Positions 23,398 to 34,859 of a stretch of 64,000 bases of DNA are shown piece after piece. Where the stretch lies: assembly GCF_000237925.1 (NCBI RefSeq), contig NW_017385994.1, forward strand, positions 310,001-374,000. Reading direction: 5' to 3'. The position numbers were made by a program, and so were the translations under genes. The DNA comes from Schistosoma mansoni (Eukaryota; Platyhelminthes; Trematoda; Strigeidida; Schistosomatidae). The notes below the pieces were generated by a model. It made no database searches. It saw nothing but the letters and a program-made list of their open reading frames with translations, and was not told the DNA's origin. Numbering within the stretch: position 1 is the stretch's first letter; the number at the start of each line of letters is the position of its first letter.

Positions 23398-23692
23398 TTC
23401 ATCTTTCACATCCATTCATCTCGTCTAAATGATTTTGATTTGACTCAACTGATTATATTACTGAGATAAATGTGTGTTTTAATTGACAAAGAATTTGTTG
23501 ATACTAACTAACATTTACATGTACAAGATGTAAGTGATTAGTGAATAAAGTAGGTCATATTTATTTCAAGTATATAGAATGAACTGAGTGTATATGACAA
23601 GTGGCATAAAAGTTACTGTCTTTAAACTGTAATATCTATCGTCGTTAATTGTTAATATCTGAGATGGAGAACGAAGTGAACATTATGCTAAC
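23398..23692 (-). repeat. inverted repeat arm, pairs with 1571-1862
   Basis: Reverse complement of 1571-1862. Lies about 220 bases upstream of the TATA box of the minus-strand secreted-protein gene, so the left copy may be a displaced piece of that gene's upstream region. Confidence 0.85.
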
Positions 23693-25320
23693 TGGTATCA
23701 TAAATGAAATCAAGCTGAACGTAGCATTTTTCAAATAAACAATGATATAATATATCCAAATGTTGATGTTCCTGATTGAATTTCGATTATTGCAAGCCAT
23801 AACTTCTATGCTCAGCGATTTGCTTAAGATTTCATCACTTTGACAGTTGGTTGAAGTAAACGATTGAGTTAGTAGATGGCTTTATGTCAGTCACTTCAGA
23901 TCAATACTGTAGCTTCCACTTAAGGAGAACTTAAAAATCTTCCCGGTTGTCTGCAGATGTGTATGGTAATGTTGAGGGATAAACTAACTCGAAGTTGAGA
24001 TGGGACTACGATTTAATTAGCCTAGATCTTCTACTTGCAAATACAAAAGATGGAACAATGCAAATGAATCTGTGAAAGAAATATACTCGAATAGGACATA
24101 TAAATACATGAAATTAGATTTTATTACACACCGTCTCTTTAAAGACAAGCCTTCCTACGTTGTAAAACCTACCTGCACGCAACCCGATAAGATTATCGAC
24201 ATCCAATGTTAACAGTATGTTGTGGTGTATGATTAAGTGAAAGAAGTTAATAATGACCATGAAAATCGCACTGAGAATGCTTCTCGTAACTCATTAGTGG
24301 TCAGGTTGATGGTGGGTAGAATGTTGACGATCATATCCAAAACGTCTTCATGCACATACTTTACGTGTTACAGAGATGCTGGAAATTGGCACACTATTAT
24401 TACTACTTCCACAAATGAAACTACGATCAATATTATTATGTCATTTACCTCAGTAATTAACAACGAAATTCTAGGTATCCTATCAACTATCATTACGCTC
24501 GGATAACTGTCATGTGATAAGCTGTCAATTATGTTCAAAACTATGAGAACACTCTACTGATTTTCATTTTATCTCTTCATTGATCATAATAACTTACGGT
24601 TACATATATTTGTAAGTATAGAAAAGCTCTCACTATCTTTATGAAATTCAGTTGATGAAATTGATTATTTGATAGAAACATATGGTTAGTAATCTGGCGG
24701 ATAAGACAATGTTTTATTTTTACTAATTACGGTACAGCAAAATATTCCGATAATGGTATATTTAATTGAAGCATTAGATAGTTATAAATAAATTAATATA
24801 TCTGTGATATCCCAATGAGTAGAAAAATAAGATTTTCTGACGTTTCATGACTCAGTGTAAGTCACTTCTTCAGAGAATAAATAACCAAATAACCAATTTG
24901 TTTGACAGATTAGTGTTCATTATATGACGTTGTTTTCTGTACGGAATCGTTTACTGAAACCTTAAATTTGAAAAACCTTAAAAGCTGTTGACAAAATTAT
25001 AAAGTGATCGATAATCACTTTATTATTATTAATCTAGAAAAAATGATTTTACAGCTTCATTACTATGGAATTGAGATGACTGATCAGTGTCAGTTCACTT
25101 GACCTTCCCAATAGAAATTATCTTGTTGTACTAGTGAACTGATCTTAGTACATTTCTCTACTGTACCTATTAAACAAATCATAGGAATCAAATTGTGTGT
25201 GGCCCTGAAAAGGGCCTTTACTCGGTCTCTTCACAGGTCCTTAGGTCCTGATTAATGACTCCAATATGAGTCCATGACAGCGCCGCACATGGGAAAGTGG
25301 AACCCAGGTGATAATTCTTA
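23693..25320. other. no gene seen
   Basis: A+T-rich sequence with short frames only. A small ATG-led stretch at 24256 (MTMKIALRMLLVTH, stop) looks like the start of a signal peptide but ends after 14 codons and its only donor is a weak GTAACT. Nothing else is recognisable. Confidence 0.45.
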
Positions 25321-25326
25321 TGGGTC

Positions 25327-25899
25327 ACCTCACGAGCTAGCAGTACAGCTCTATATCCAACCACCAAATAGGTCAATATCTTCGTACTCTCAATTGTGTT
25401 TGTTTATGCTCCCACATATTTCATTCATCAATATTTGCCTGACATGATGTCTTGTTTTGTTACAGGACCGATCGTCACTGTCACTGAGCAAGTGCAACTG
25501 GATAATGTGACAAAGGATTCTGAGAGTGGATATGGAAGTGAAGATATAGATACGACACCCAGTCCGACTGAAAATAATCACACTGATGCAAGTGTGTTAC
25601 AGGTTGTTGACGGTGATAATGCCACACAATCACAATTGCTTCATGGACATTACCGCCACCATCACGGCCACCATGGATGCCATAGACACCACAAACATCA
25701 CCATCACCATCATCGTCATTATGGACATCACCACCACGGTCACCGTCAACACCATCATCATCACGGTCATCACCATCACGGTCACCGTCACCACCATCAT
25801 CATCACGGTCATCATCATGACTATGGTCATCACCACCATCACCATCACGGCTATCACCATGACTGTGGTCATCACCACCGTGATCAGCCATTTCACTGA
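25327..25899 (+). pseudogene. third histidine-rich exon, no signal exon, altered C-terminus
   Basis: From 25327 the sequence equals the intron end and second exon of the histidine-rich gene (acceptor TTACAG, exon 25466-25899). The upstream exon with signal peptide, the TATA box and the rest of the unit are absent. The His region differs by in-frame loss and gain of short blocks and the last residues change to CGHHHRDQPFH before a stop that lies in sequence belonging to the neighbouring MULE fragment. Without a signal exon it cannot encode the same secreted protein unless it is spliced to an exon elsewhere. It looks like a captured exon that is open but probably not functional. Confidence 0.7.
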
Positions 25900-26034
25900 G
25901 CGGCTGATGTAGATGGCAAATATCACACTGTCGGTCATTGTGCGCACGTTCGTCTTCCTCACGTCGACATAAGCCGTGAGTCGATGTTAGAACGTTTGTC
26001 TGCCTGACTTGTACCTGTAACTCATTATCAATCG

Positions 26035-27146
26035 TTACACTGGATACGTAGCTGTTGGAATACAACCATGGGTCGTCTCAACGAAATTTGTATTGCTTTG
26101 ATTAAGAAGCATCGCTGATGGTCTAAAAGCGTTCGACCACTTGTGCTTTTTGGACAATAAGTGATCTCTCAAATATTGATAGAAATTTCCGTCTGCTGCT
26201 TCGATGAATGACACATATCATTGGAAGCTACAAACATTGTAAAGCATATTTCGATTTACCTTTCCACATTTCTTGTTAGCATAAGACGGTAGAATATTTG
26301 AAGAAGATAAGATCGTAGCCTCTACGAATACGGTGAATGGGTTAATTCTAAAGAAAGGAAAGCTTACCCTCTTAATGACATTTCGAAATAGGTGCACGCG
26401 GCGCAAAGGGTGGTGTGAATTCAGATACACCTGCGTTATGGCAGCAGCTATAGCAGGTGAATCATCGGTAACAATACCGATAACCTTACTCAATTGGCGG
26501 AAGAACGAGAGGAAATTGGAAAGTAAAGTCGATGTTTCGCGACTTATAAATGCAATACAAACAGGTATTGCCATGAAATTCATATCCAGAGCGACAAAGT
26601 GATACAGAAACATGTTTTCATTATTGGTTTTGTATGTCCCACCAAAACCAACAACATCTAGAAACCTGTTGCACAGATTAATTTGGTCTGCTCTAGCGAA
26701 GAAGTACGACAGACAATGATCTGCATCCAATCGATAATCACAACGGCCACCAAGTGACGTTATGGGATTTTTCAATTTAGCGTAATCACCTACAGTTAAT
26801 AGTATAAATATGCACATTGCTTACCAGGAAGGTAGACCTGTGAGAACACTTTGTGACGCATATTGAAAGCATCTTGAGCATTAAGACGTTTCCCATAGGA
26901 TTGGTACGCGTAGTGTATAACATTGAATGCTGATGTTCCAGATATCAACAATGGCTTCACTGTTTCCAATTCCGCCGCCGTTAATCTGCGCATCCAAGTA
27001 TTACAGTCGTACCTCAGGGAATTGTACTCGCGATTGTGATGCACATTTCCACGAACAACATTCCAATAACCTTCAAGAAACTTACAAACGATAAAGGCCG
27101 GACATTGAGTGTCCATTGAAGTCCTCAATGAACAATATAATAACAC
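26035..27146 (-). pseudogene. MULE (Mutator-like) transposase gene with 35-nt intron and one stop
   Basis: Minus strand. The N-terminal part has a FAR1/WRKY-like Cys-His zinc pattern (CPAFIVCKFLEG...HHNRE), then a YGKRL-type MULE region. Frames 27146-26825 and 26789-26218 join in phase 1 once a 35-nt intron (26824-26790, GTAAGC...TGTAG) is removed. The catalytic core follows: GGTYKTNNENM, VALDMNFMAIPVCIAFIS, IVTDDSPAIAAAI, then VHLFRN, matching the MULE pattern; the first Asp (normally DxTYKT) seems replaced by Gly. After one in-frame TGA (26218-26220) the same frame runs on to 26035 with LRDHLLSKKHKWSNAF and NFVETTHG, as in MULE C-termini. The 5' end is incomplete: an ATG-led exon (MAIKHLAVLHSRFDEG, about 27211-27163) precedes a second 35-nt intron-like gap, but the phases do not fit. 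No terminal inverted repeats found. Confidence 0.75.
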
Positions 27147-27179
27147 TAATCAAATTACCTCCTTCGTCAAATCGGCTGT

Positions 27180-27700
27180 GAAGAACCGCTAGGTGTTTTA
27201 TAGCCATTTCTCCAACATACAAATTTAATATACGACTTCCGAGAGAATATTGCGAATATTGAAGTCAAAATCGTAGATACTTCAAATCTTAGATTCATTG
27301 AATATGAACATCATATTGTTACCGTATATGTTTACTTTAATTTGAGCTTAGTGAAATGATTATTCTTATCTAACGTTCTTTTAAGGTCAATTTCATCATT
27401 ATTTTATTTTATATCTTAATCATACAAAAATCATTTAATGACTACAAATCGTGATTAAACCAAGAAATATATCTAATAACATGTCAATTCGACTTATTGA
27501 TGATAGTATCTCTTATAAGTATAGTAAAATTTAACATTGTGTTGTTGCATTAGTAACAAAAAACATTAACTATGGTTTATATATTGAAACTTTAATGTCA
27601 TCCAATAGCTAAGATTACTATTGATTAATTGGCCTTGTGGTTGGTCAAGGGAGGAGCACGGGTTGGAGATATTTCTTCTGTACACATAACTCTGGTTTAT
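27180..27700. other. no gene seen
   Basis: A+T-rich, with no frame or repeat I can name. Confidence 0.5.
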
Positions 27701-28012
27701 TCATCCTGATGGATACTGCCTCAGCCGTTTGAGGGACTTTAAGAATGACAAACTTTGGCAAAAAAAATTACTGACCCTATAAATAATTGAAAAGGATTGG
27801 TTTATACTGGCATTATGACCAGTTTGTACTAAATGGGCCAATACAGAGTTGTTGACTTTCTTCACCAAACTTTTGCTTAGGCAAGCTAGGAGGTGTTCGG
27901 GAGCCCGAAAATGTAAATTCCTAAAACTTTGACCAATATAACTAGCTCCACAGGAGCAGTGGTACTGACCCATATTTATTCTGATCACAGATCTTAAATT
28001 TTCACTTAACAT
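27701..28012 (-). pseudogene. Penelope-like element fragment, GIY-YIG domain
   Basis: 103 codons on minus reading YHCSCGASYIGQSFRNLHFR, then EHLLACLSKSLVKKVNNSVL and AHLVQTGHNASINQSFSIIY. This is the GIY-YIG endonuclease end of a Penelope-like element, homologous to 1116-1349 but of another subfamily. The reverse transcriptase is missing. The minus-strand hammerhead SINE at 28081-28447 lies just upstream on the same strand. Confidence 0.75.
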
Positions 28013-28080
28013 ACATACAGATTCAAGTTAACATTCTATATGATATAAATTAACTAATTAAGTTTTTATCAGAAGGGGTT

Positions 28081-28447
28081 TTGTGGAGATCTAGTGTTTT
28101 CGTAGTTGCAAGCGTGAGTCAGTTGAAGCAAGACCACCACAAAAACCTGGAAGCACTGGATGGCCATCTCGTCCTATTGTGGGACTCCTCAACAGTGCTC
28201 ATCCACAACCTCGCCTCGCGAGATTCGAACCCAGGACCTACCAGCCTCGCTCCAGAGCACTTAACCGATAGACCAGTGAGCTGGCGTTCGGTGGTGTTTA
28301 TGTCTAACTCCAACCAAGCCACGAAGTTGAGCGACCCTTCACCAATTGTCTTCAGTGAGTTCCTGTCTCACAACAGACGTGGTTTGAACTCCACTGGTCA
28401 CTGCTTCTCACTAGAACTCCAGCATTTACCTCTCGAAGTCGGTCACT
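28081..28447 (-). mobile_element. tRNA-like SINE with hammerhead, copy A
   Basis: Minus strand, nearly full length: head module (GACTTCGAGAGG), tRNA-like middle with a pol III B box (GGTTCGAATCTCG), hammerhead core, then the tail that reads CTTCAACTGACTCACG on minus. The hammerhead (28198-28153) has stem I GCACTG/CAGTGC and stem II GTCC/GGAC, but the core is TTGAGGA instead of CTGAGGA and GAGA instead of GAAA, so it should be inactive. Confidence 0.75.
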
Positions 28448-28477
28448 AGTGAGCATATGATTATTATAATCAGAAGG

Positions 28478-28622
28478 GAATTTTGTGTAGATTTAGTATT
28501 TTCATAGCTGCAAGGTCGTGGATGCGCACTGTTGATGAGTTCCACAATAGGTCGAAACGGCTATCCGGTGCTTCCAGGTTTTCCTTGGTGGTCTAGCTTC
28601 AATTGACTCACGCGTGCCACTA
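28478..28622 (+). mobile_element. hammerhead SINE, 3' part, copy A2
   Basis: Plus-strand 3' portion only, head-to-head with copy A. Hammerhead 28526-28571 is degenerate (TTGATGA core, GTTC in stem II, cleavage triplet ATC). Confidence 0.65.
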
Positions 28623-28962
28623 ATCAAGTTTTATTCATTACGACTTTTATTATTATTATTCTTTAGTATGAAGCCAGTTTATAAGAAATAACCTCTAACT
28701 TTATACACAAACTTATCATAAATTTAAAACAACAAATGATAAACAATAAAAGAAAAAGAAAAAACAAAGAAGAAGCATCATCAGTTTTCTCTATGAAACT
28801 TTATTGTTACTATTTTTTGTTGTTGTTTAATTTTCATATAGTTTATGGATAGATATTAAAATGATTGATGTTTTTTTTACTTCTGAACAAAAATAAATCC
28901 TCTTCATATATTTTAACCATAGAAATGGTAACTAAAAAATAAAAAGGATTAAGTCTTAGTGA

Positions 28963-29484
28963 TGTTATATCCCGTGGAGATTTATGAATGGTAACTTTTA
29001 AGGACTATTTATGGACCAATATGATATGTATATTTCCTATTCTGTAATTGTTAAGCAACTATACTATTCATATTCATGTTTCTTTTATTATAAGCTTTAT
29101 TTTGACCTATGAACTATTATTATATGATTTACCATTATCGAGTTATCCCCAGTCTATTGATTACTGTTCCCCACATTCACAGCCACATTTGGCTAAATCT
29201 TGTACAAATGTTATTTTCTATATTATGGTACGATGTGGTCTGTTTGATTGGTATATAAACGCAGTATGTTTGAGATAAATGATTCATATTGCAGAGGCTG
29301 ATATTGGTGTTCTGGACTTAATTTGCTGGGCCAGGCAGAAAGCAGGACTGATAAGTACTCAAGACTGCTCAGTACGATTTTGTCTATCATTGCTCCGATC
29401 GATAATTCGCCTTTCTCTCGTTGGCGGGAATTAGCACGTTCATATATACTAAACAGGGCACGTACGCACTCAATCGATATAATA
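28963..29484 (+). mobile_element. solo LTR with 5-bp target duplication
   Basis: 522 bp starting TGTTATATCCC and ending GATATAATA, near-perfect inverted ends. Flanked by AGTGA on both sides (28958-28962 and 29485-29489), a 5-bp target-site duplication typical of LTR elements. No internal retroelement is present, so this is an LTR left by recombination. Related copies at 30360-30871 and 44865-45379. The small frame inside (29048-29278) is not a gene. Confidence 0.85.
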
Positions 29485-29489
29485 AGTGA

Positions 29490-30359
29490 AAATGTCATGA
29501 TCTATGCATGAATGATACATGGATTATTTAAAATCCTACAAAAAAAACACTGAGACTGACATTCCACGGCAGTAAATCTTATAGACTGTATGACTGTATT
29601 ATATGAAGCTGATGAGTTTAATTTATAAGAATATTTCCATAAGAAATATACCTCACTATTATTTTTATTGTGAATTATCTGTCTCAGTTTTAAAACTAAG
29701 TTATTAACCAAGTTGCTACACTGACTATTTCTTTATGTAGTTTTTCTTTCAAAACTAAAGACTTTCTTCAATGTAACCATCATTAATACGATGAAATATG
29801 AATGAATGTAAGCATTTAAACTTACAAAACGTATGCTGCTACCGCTCTTTATTTTGAAGAAAAGAAAAGAAAGTATGAACCGGATATTCACTTTTGAGGT
29901 ATAAGAAAGATTAAATATCTTAGTTATGGGATTTTTATCCATTCTAAAAATACTTTAATTGTTAATATACTTTGATTAGATTAGGGTAGTTCATTTTGGT
30001 AACAAATGAGGGTAACGATTTTTTTTAGAAATTTCTCGGGTCAAAAGAATTGAATCCATAGTTACAAAGGCACTATAGTGTAGTTTGGTTTACTTCTACT
30101 GAGAATGATGAAATATAATTTAACTAAAGGTTGTTTATTTAGTTAACTCCTGAATAATCTGCAGGTATATTCTACACTACTTAATAAACTAATATGAGTA
30201 GAACTTAAGTAATAAAAATATTTTTCAGGAACTGTATTTTGTAATCTGTTTGTTGGATGTTTTTGAGATTAATTCGAATTGAATTTATTATACAACTACT
30301 GAATATCAGTCTTAAAAATTGGTGTAAATTAAAAAAATGAAATCACTAGTTAAAGGAAG
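29490..30359. other. no gene seen
   Basis: A+T-rich interval between two solo LTRs. Short frames only. Confidence 0.5.
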
Positions 30360-30871
30360 TGTTATATCCCGAAGAGAATTACGAATGGTATGTTTTGAGA
30401 ACTATTTATGGACTAATACGATATGTATATTTCCTATTGTTTAGTTGTTAAGTAACTCAACTATTCATATTCATGTTTCCTTCATTATGAGCTTTATTTT
30501 GACCTATAGACTATTACTGTACGATTTACCATCCTTAAGTTATACCCAGTCTATTAATTGCTGTTCCCCACATTCACAACCACATTTGGCTAAATCTTGT
30601 ACAAATGTTATTTTCTATATTATGGTACGATGTGATCTGTATGATTGGTATATAAACATGCTATGTTTGAAAAAAAAGTTCATATTGTAGAGGCTGTCAT
30701 TGGTGTTCTGGACTTAACTGGCTGAGGTAGGCAGAAAGCAGAACCGACAAGTGCTCTAAACTGCTCCTACGGGTTTCATGTGTCACTGGTCCGATCAATA
30801 AATCACTGCTCTCTAATTAGCGGCATCGACACGTCATATATTAACAGGGCATTCGGCTACACGATATAACA
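30360..30871 (+). mobile_element. solo LTR, second copy
   Basis: 512 bp, starts TGTTATATCCC and ends GATATAACA, so the inverted ends are perfect over nine bases. Flanks GGAAG and GAAAG are an imperfect 5-bp duplication. Confidence 0.85.
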
Positions 30872-31588
30872 GAAAGAATTTAAAATTCTTGATTATTTCG
30901 ACTACTGTAACAGTTAATTAAAGAAATTAATTCCAAATCATTAAATAAATAATATTTTCAAATCCTAGGAATCCTAAGATACTTTGTCAATTCTACACTA
31001 CTAGTCGGTTTGTTGTTTAATAAGCTAATTTTCTTGTTATTTTGCCATAAACAAAGGACATTGGGACAAAACTCAAGCAATTTCCGCTTTTTACACAGTC
31101 ATTTCCATAATCTGTTGACAAATAATTCACTTATCAGTTATAAAATGTTTGTGTATGGCATAGAGATACCCCTATAAAGTTTTTCTAATAATGTCAGATA
31201 AAAATTTGCATCCTTTATTTGTCTTATTTCTTGAAAAAAGATAAGGGTCGTTTACACATTACTGATCTGATACAGTATGATTAAATAGAGATATTATGTT
31301 CATCTTAATTGTTCTGTGACTTCATTAAATCACACTTATATGAATGAAGAATATTCTTTTCAATAATTTCTCATCAGGTTCGACAATTATAAATTAATAA
31401 TCCATAAAAAATTTGCCAAGTTTAAGACAGAGTACATCATTTAAGAAACTGTAACATGTGAATCAAGGAGTGTTGTTTGTTATATAAAATCAAATCGAAT
31501 CGTTAATATTGGAGCTAACTAATATGAAGTGTTAGCTTGGATCAGTTTATAAGTGAAATGAAATTGTGAGATAAATGATTGATCAGAA
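30872..31588. other. no gene seen
   Basis: A+T-rich sequence. Part of it (GCCAAGTTTAAGACAGAGTA near 31414) recurs inverted at about 31950, flanking SINE copy B. Confidence 0.45.
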
Positions 31589-31910
31589 GGGGTTTTTGTG
31601 GATATTTCGTTATTTTCATAGTTGAAATCATGAGTATATTGAAGCTAGACCACCATGGAAAACATGGAAGCACTGGATCAGTTGAAGTTAGACATTAACA
31701 CCGTTGGATGCCGGCTCAGTGGTCTATCGATTAAGTGCTCTGGCGCGAGGCTGGTAGGTCCTGGGTTCAAATCTCGCGGGTTTGGGATCGTGTATGCGCA
31801 CTGCTGAGGAGTCCCACAATAGGACGAAACGGCCGCCTAGTGCTTCCAGGTTTTCCATGGTGATGTAGCTTCAATTGACTCATGATTTCAACTATGAAGA
31901 TAAATGATTA
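31589..31910 (+). mobile_element. hammerhead SINE copy B with inverted tail at its head
   Basis: Plus-strand tRNA-like body with A box CCGGCTCAGTGG and B box GGTTCAAATCTCG, hammerhead 31798-31843, and tail to about 31905. Bases 31617-31675 at the head are the reverse complement of the tail (TTTTCATAGTTGAAATCATG against CATGATTTCAACTATGAA), so the copy has inverted ends. Confidence 0.75.
31798..31843 (+). ncRNA. hammerhead ribozyme motif, SINE copy B
   Basis: Stem I GCACTG with TAGTGC (one wobble), core CTGAGGA, stem II GTCC/GGAC with a CACAATA loop, GAAA, then a very short stem III (CGGCCG). The expected GTC cleavage triplet is GCC, which breaks the NUH rule, so self-cleavage is doubtful. 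Confidence 0.65.
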
Positions 31911-32248
31911 TCAGAATATATATAGTTGACATGGGATAAAAGAGAATAAATGTACTCTGCCTTAAACTTGGCCAATTTTTTTTATGGATTATTCATTTAG
32001 ATTTATAGTTGTAGAACCTGATTATTGAAATTATTGAAAAGAATATTCTTCATTCATAATAATTGTGTTTTAAATATGATGCGAATTTTTCAGCGACTTA
32101 TTTAATGTTTTCATTGATTGAATATGCTTATATACAATGGTCATAATGAAATTAAATTTATTGTGACGTACCCAGCAATAGAAAATGGCATACTAAAAAA
32201 AATAAAGATATGATTATTGAAACAAGAAATTTACATTTATATTTTATC

Positions 32249-32418
32249 AGAAGGGGGTTTTGTGAAGATTTTAAATTTATTTTCATAGTTGAAATCATGA
32301 GTCAATTAAAGCTACATCACCATGGAAAACCTGGAAGCACTGGACAGCCGTCTCGTCCTATTGTGGGACTCCTCAGCAGTGAGTATCCATGATCCCACAC
32401 TCGCGAGATTCGAACCCA
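32249..32418 (-). mobile_element. hammerhead SINE copy C, 3' part
   Basis: Minus-strand copy truncated within the tRNA-like part just past the B box (GATTCGAACCC on plus). Its hammerhead (32382-32337) keeps CTGAGGA, stem II, the GTC triplet and five pairs of stem I, but has GAGA where GAAA is needed. Confidence 0.7.
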
Positions 32419-33391
32419 ATGAATTATATTCTTGTCAGAAAATTAAGTCAGAGTAATGTTCTTGACCCACTTATTAAGGATTAGCATAGTTTAGTCCTAT
32501 TATTAATTATTAATTGAAATGATCAGTTAAGAGGCAATTGAAAGTCAGCTTGTTGAAATCTGATTATTGTTGAAATGCATGATACCAACAAATGGTATTT
32601 AGGGAGATAATTTTTGGTTTGTTGCTTTAGATTTGTGGCTGATCATTGATGAAGCGAATTCCTTCTATTTATTTTATCAAAGGACTGTAAACAAATACAC
32701 AACTACACTCCATGATTTAACTTTCTCTAAGGAACTATCATCCTCTAGAGAATTTCATCGGACGAGGTTAATATTATAAGTTATTTCCATATGAAGAATT
32801 ATTTTTGCATGTAATATCACTTAAAGCTTCATAACTTTCCGCTTTCTCAATTCTAAATGAAGCGTAGATTAGGATTAACTGAGCTCCTCGATCTACTCAC
32901 TAATATTAAAGTCAGTATGTATATTTATTCGACACCGCAAGCTGTGTATAGTAAAGATTTAAAGCCAAGAAAACATAGTTGTTGATTCAATCCAAAATAC
33001 CGTAGTGATATTTAGTAAACTGATGTTAGACTCTTTCTATCTCTTTCCCAGTTAATCAGTTTAGTTTGATTATTAGCAACCTAACAATTGACAAAACACA
33101 AGAATTGAGACGAAACATCTTTGTACTATGTATAACTCATATACTTGACTAAACATTATATTGTAGTTATAGATCCAGTGATGACTACAGAGTTATCGAC
33201 AAACTATGAACCATTAAATCCATTTTCAGTGATGAAAATTTTGCAAACATTCTTCATGTCAGAGAAATGTTTTCTTATAATAGACTTATATGCTTTTCAC
33301 TTAAAGTATTTGTCACTTATGTGTAAATATTTCTTTGTTACATAATGAGTGTTTTTTTAAAAAAGTTTGCGTGAATTTATATCAAACTTAC
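32419..33391. other. no gene seen
   Basis: A+T-rich, short frames only, no recognised repeat. Confidence 0.45.
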
Positions 33392-33409
33392 GGGTGTTTT
33401 CCATGTGGA
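33392..33409 (-). other. candidate 18-nt micro-exon
   Basis: On minus, TCCACATGGAAAACACCC is bounded by a strong acceptor (TTCATTTGATTTTAG) and a GTAAGT donor. The 18-nt size is a multiple of three, as in MEG micro-exons. It lies on the same strand as, and downstream of, the signal exon at 44183-44252. In phase 1 it stays open. Chance occurrence cannot be excluded. Confidence 0.35.
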
Positions 33410-33596
33410 CTAAAATCAAATGAAGAAATATGTTAGAGTGTATTTATTCATACTGATAATACAGTCAAATTTATATAAAGATGATGGTAATAACCTTGAG
33501 AACTTTTCAATAATTTCACTACCTGTATATAATAGTTTAATACAATAATTGTTCACTATACAAGAAATAAAATGCTGAATTATGTCCGATAGAACC

Positions 33597-33805
33597 TAAC
33601 TTAGACATTAACACTGTTGGATACCAGTTCAAAGGTTCTACAGGTGAAGCGCTGGTGCACGAGACTGATAGGTCATCGTTTCCAATCTCACGAGGCGGGA
33701 TCGTGGATGCAGATTACTGAGGAGTCCCACAATAGGACGAAACGGCCGTTCAGTGCTTCCAGGTTTTACATGGTGGTCTAGCTTCAATCGAATCATAATG
33801 TCAAC
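33597..33805 (+). mobile_element. hammerhead SINE copy D
   Basis: Plus strand, decayed tRNA-like part and full tail. Hammerhead 33711-33756 has CTGAGGA, stem II GTCC/GGAC, GAAA, short stem III and a permitted GTT triplet, but stem I (AGATTA against CAGTGC) is lost. Confidence 0.7.
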
Positions 33806-33889
33806 TGTTAAAAGAACCTAACTTATTTACAACAGAATCTAATTCACTTATATAATTGAGAATTTACTAGTAATCTTAGAATTTGAATA

Positions 33890-34855
33890 TGTATATTCGA
33901 AGTTAAGCATTGGAGTCAGACAAGGTTGTCTACTCTCCCCATTCCTCTTCCTTCCGGTGATTGACTGGATTATGATGACTTCGACATCTGAGGAGAAATA
34001 GGGAATACAACGGACTTCTCAGAATCAATTAGATGATTTGGACTTCGCAGATGACCTAGCCCTCCTCTCTCATACACACGAACAAATGCAGATGAAGACA
34101 GCAAATGTAGCAGCAGCCTCTGTATCGATAGACCTCCACATTCACAAAGGAAAAGAGCAAGATTCCCAAATACAACACGGAGAACATCAACCCAATCACA
34201 CTTGATGGCGAAACTCTGGAAGAGGTGGAAACATTCACGTACCTGGAAAGCATCATTGATAAACAAGGAGGATCGGATGTAGATGTAAAGGCGGGGATAA
34301 GCAAAGCAAAGGCGGCATTTCTACAATTGAAGAACATATGAAACTCAAAACAACTCTCAACTAATTTCAAAGTCAGAATCTTCAATACGAACGTCAAGAC
34401 AGTCAGTTCTACTGTACGGAGCTGAAACGTGGAGAACTACTACGACCATCATCAGGAAGATACAAGTATTAATAAACAGTTGTCTACGCAAAATACTCAA
34501 CATCCATTGGCCGGATACTATCAGCAACAGCGTTTTATGGGAGAGGACAAACCAGCTTCCAGATGAAGAGGAAATTAGGAAAAGACGTTAGAAGTGGATC
34601 GGACATACATTAAGGAAACCACCAATGTGCATTACAAGGCAATCCCTAACTTGGAATCCGGAAGGGAAGCGGAAAAGAGGAAGGCCAAAGAACACATTAC
34701 TCCGGGAAATAGAAGCAGATATAAAAAGGATGAAGGTTAACTGGAAAGAACTGGAAAGGAAGGCTCAGGACAGAGTTGGATGGAGAATGCTGGTGAGCGG
34801 CCTATGCTCCTCGACGAAGGGTAACAGGCGTAAGTAAGTAAGTGAGTAATATTAG
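33890..34855 (+). pseudogene. RTE-type LINE fragment, C-terminal half
   Basis: Plus strand, several frames. 33904 onward reads GVRQGCLLSPFLFL (reverse transcriptase motif before the catalytic loop), then LDDLDFADDLALLSHTHEQM with the FADD catalytic pair intact, then thumb and C-terminal parts ending in [34 protein letters not shown] and a GTAAGTAAGTAAGTG 3' tail. Many frameshifts and stops. This matches the schistosome RTE-like family. 5' truncated: no endonuclease. Confidence 0.85.
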
Positions 34856-34859
34856 AAGT

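Noticed and set aside
24237-24506. 89-codon frame with Asn-rich content and an ATG-led hydrophobic start nearby
   Set aside because: No strong hydrophobic signal run in frame, weak donor, no partner exon.
28081-28449. 122-codon plus frame over SINE copy A, and similar frames at 38464-38722 and 43083-43418
   Set aside because: They are SINE sequence (tRNA-like part and hammerhead) read as protein; the same peptide pieces (SRDSNPGPTSLAPEHLTDRP) recur at each copy.
29048-29278. 76-codon frame resembling those at 30445-30690 and 44950-45198
   Set aside because: It recurs because all three lie inside solo LTRs; not a gene family.
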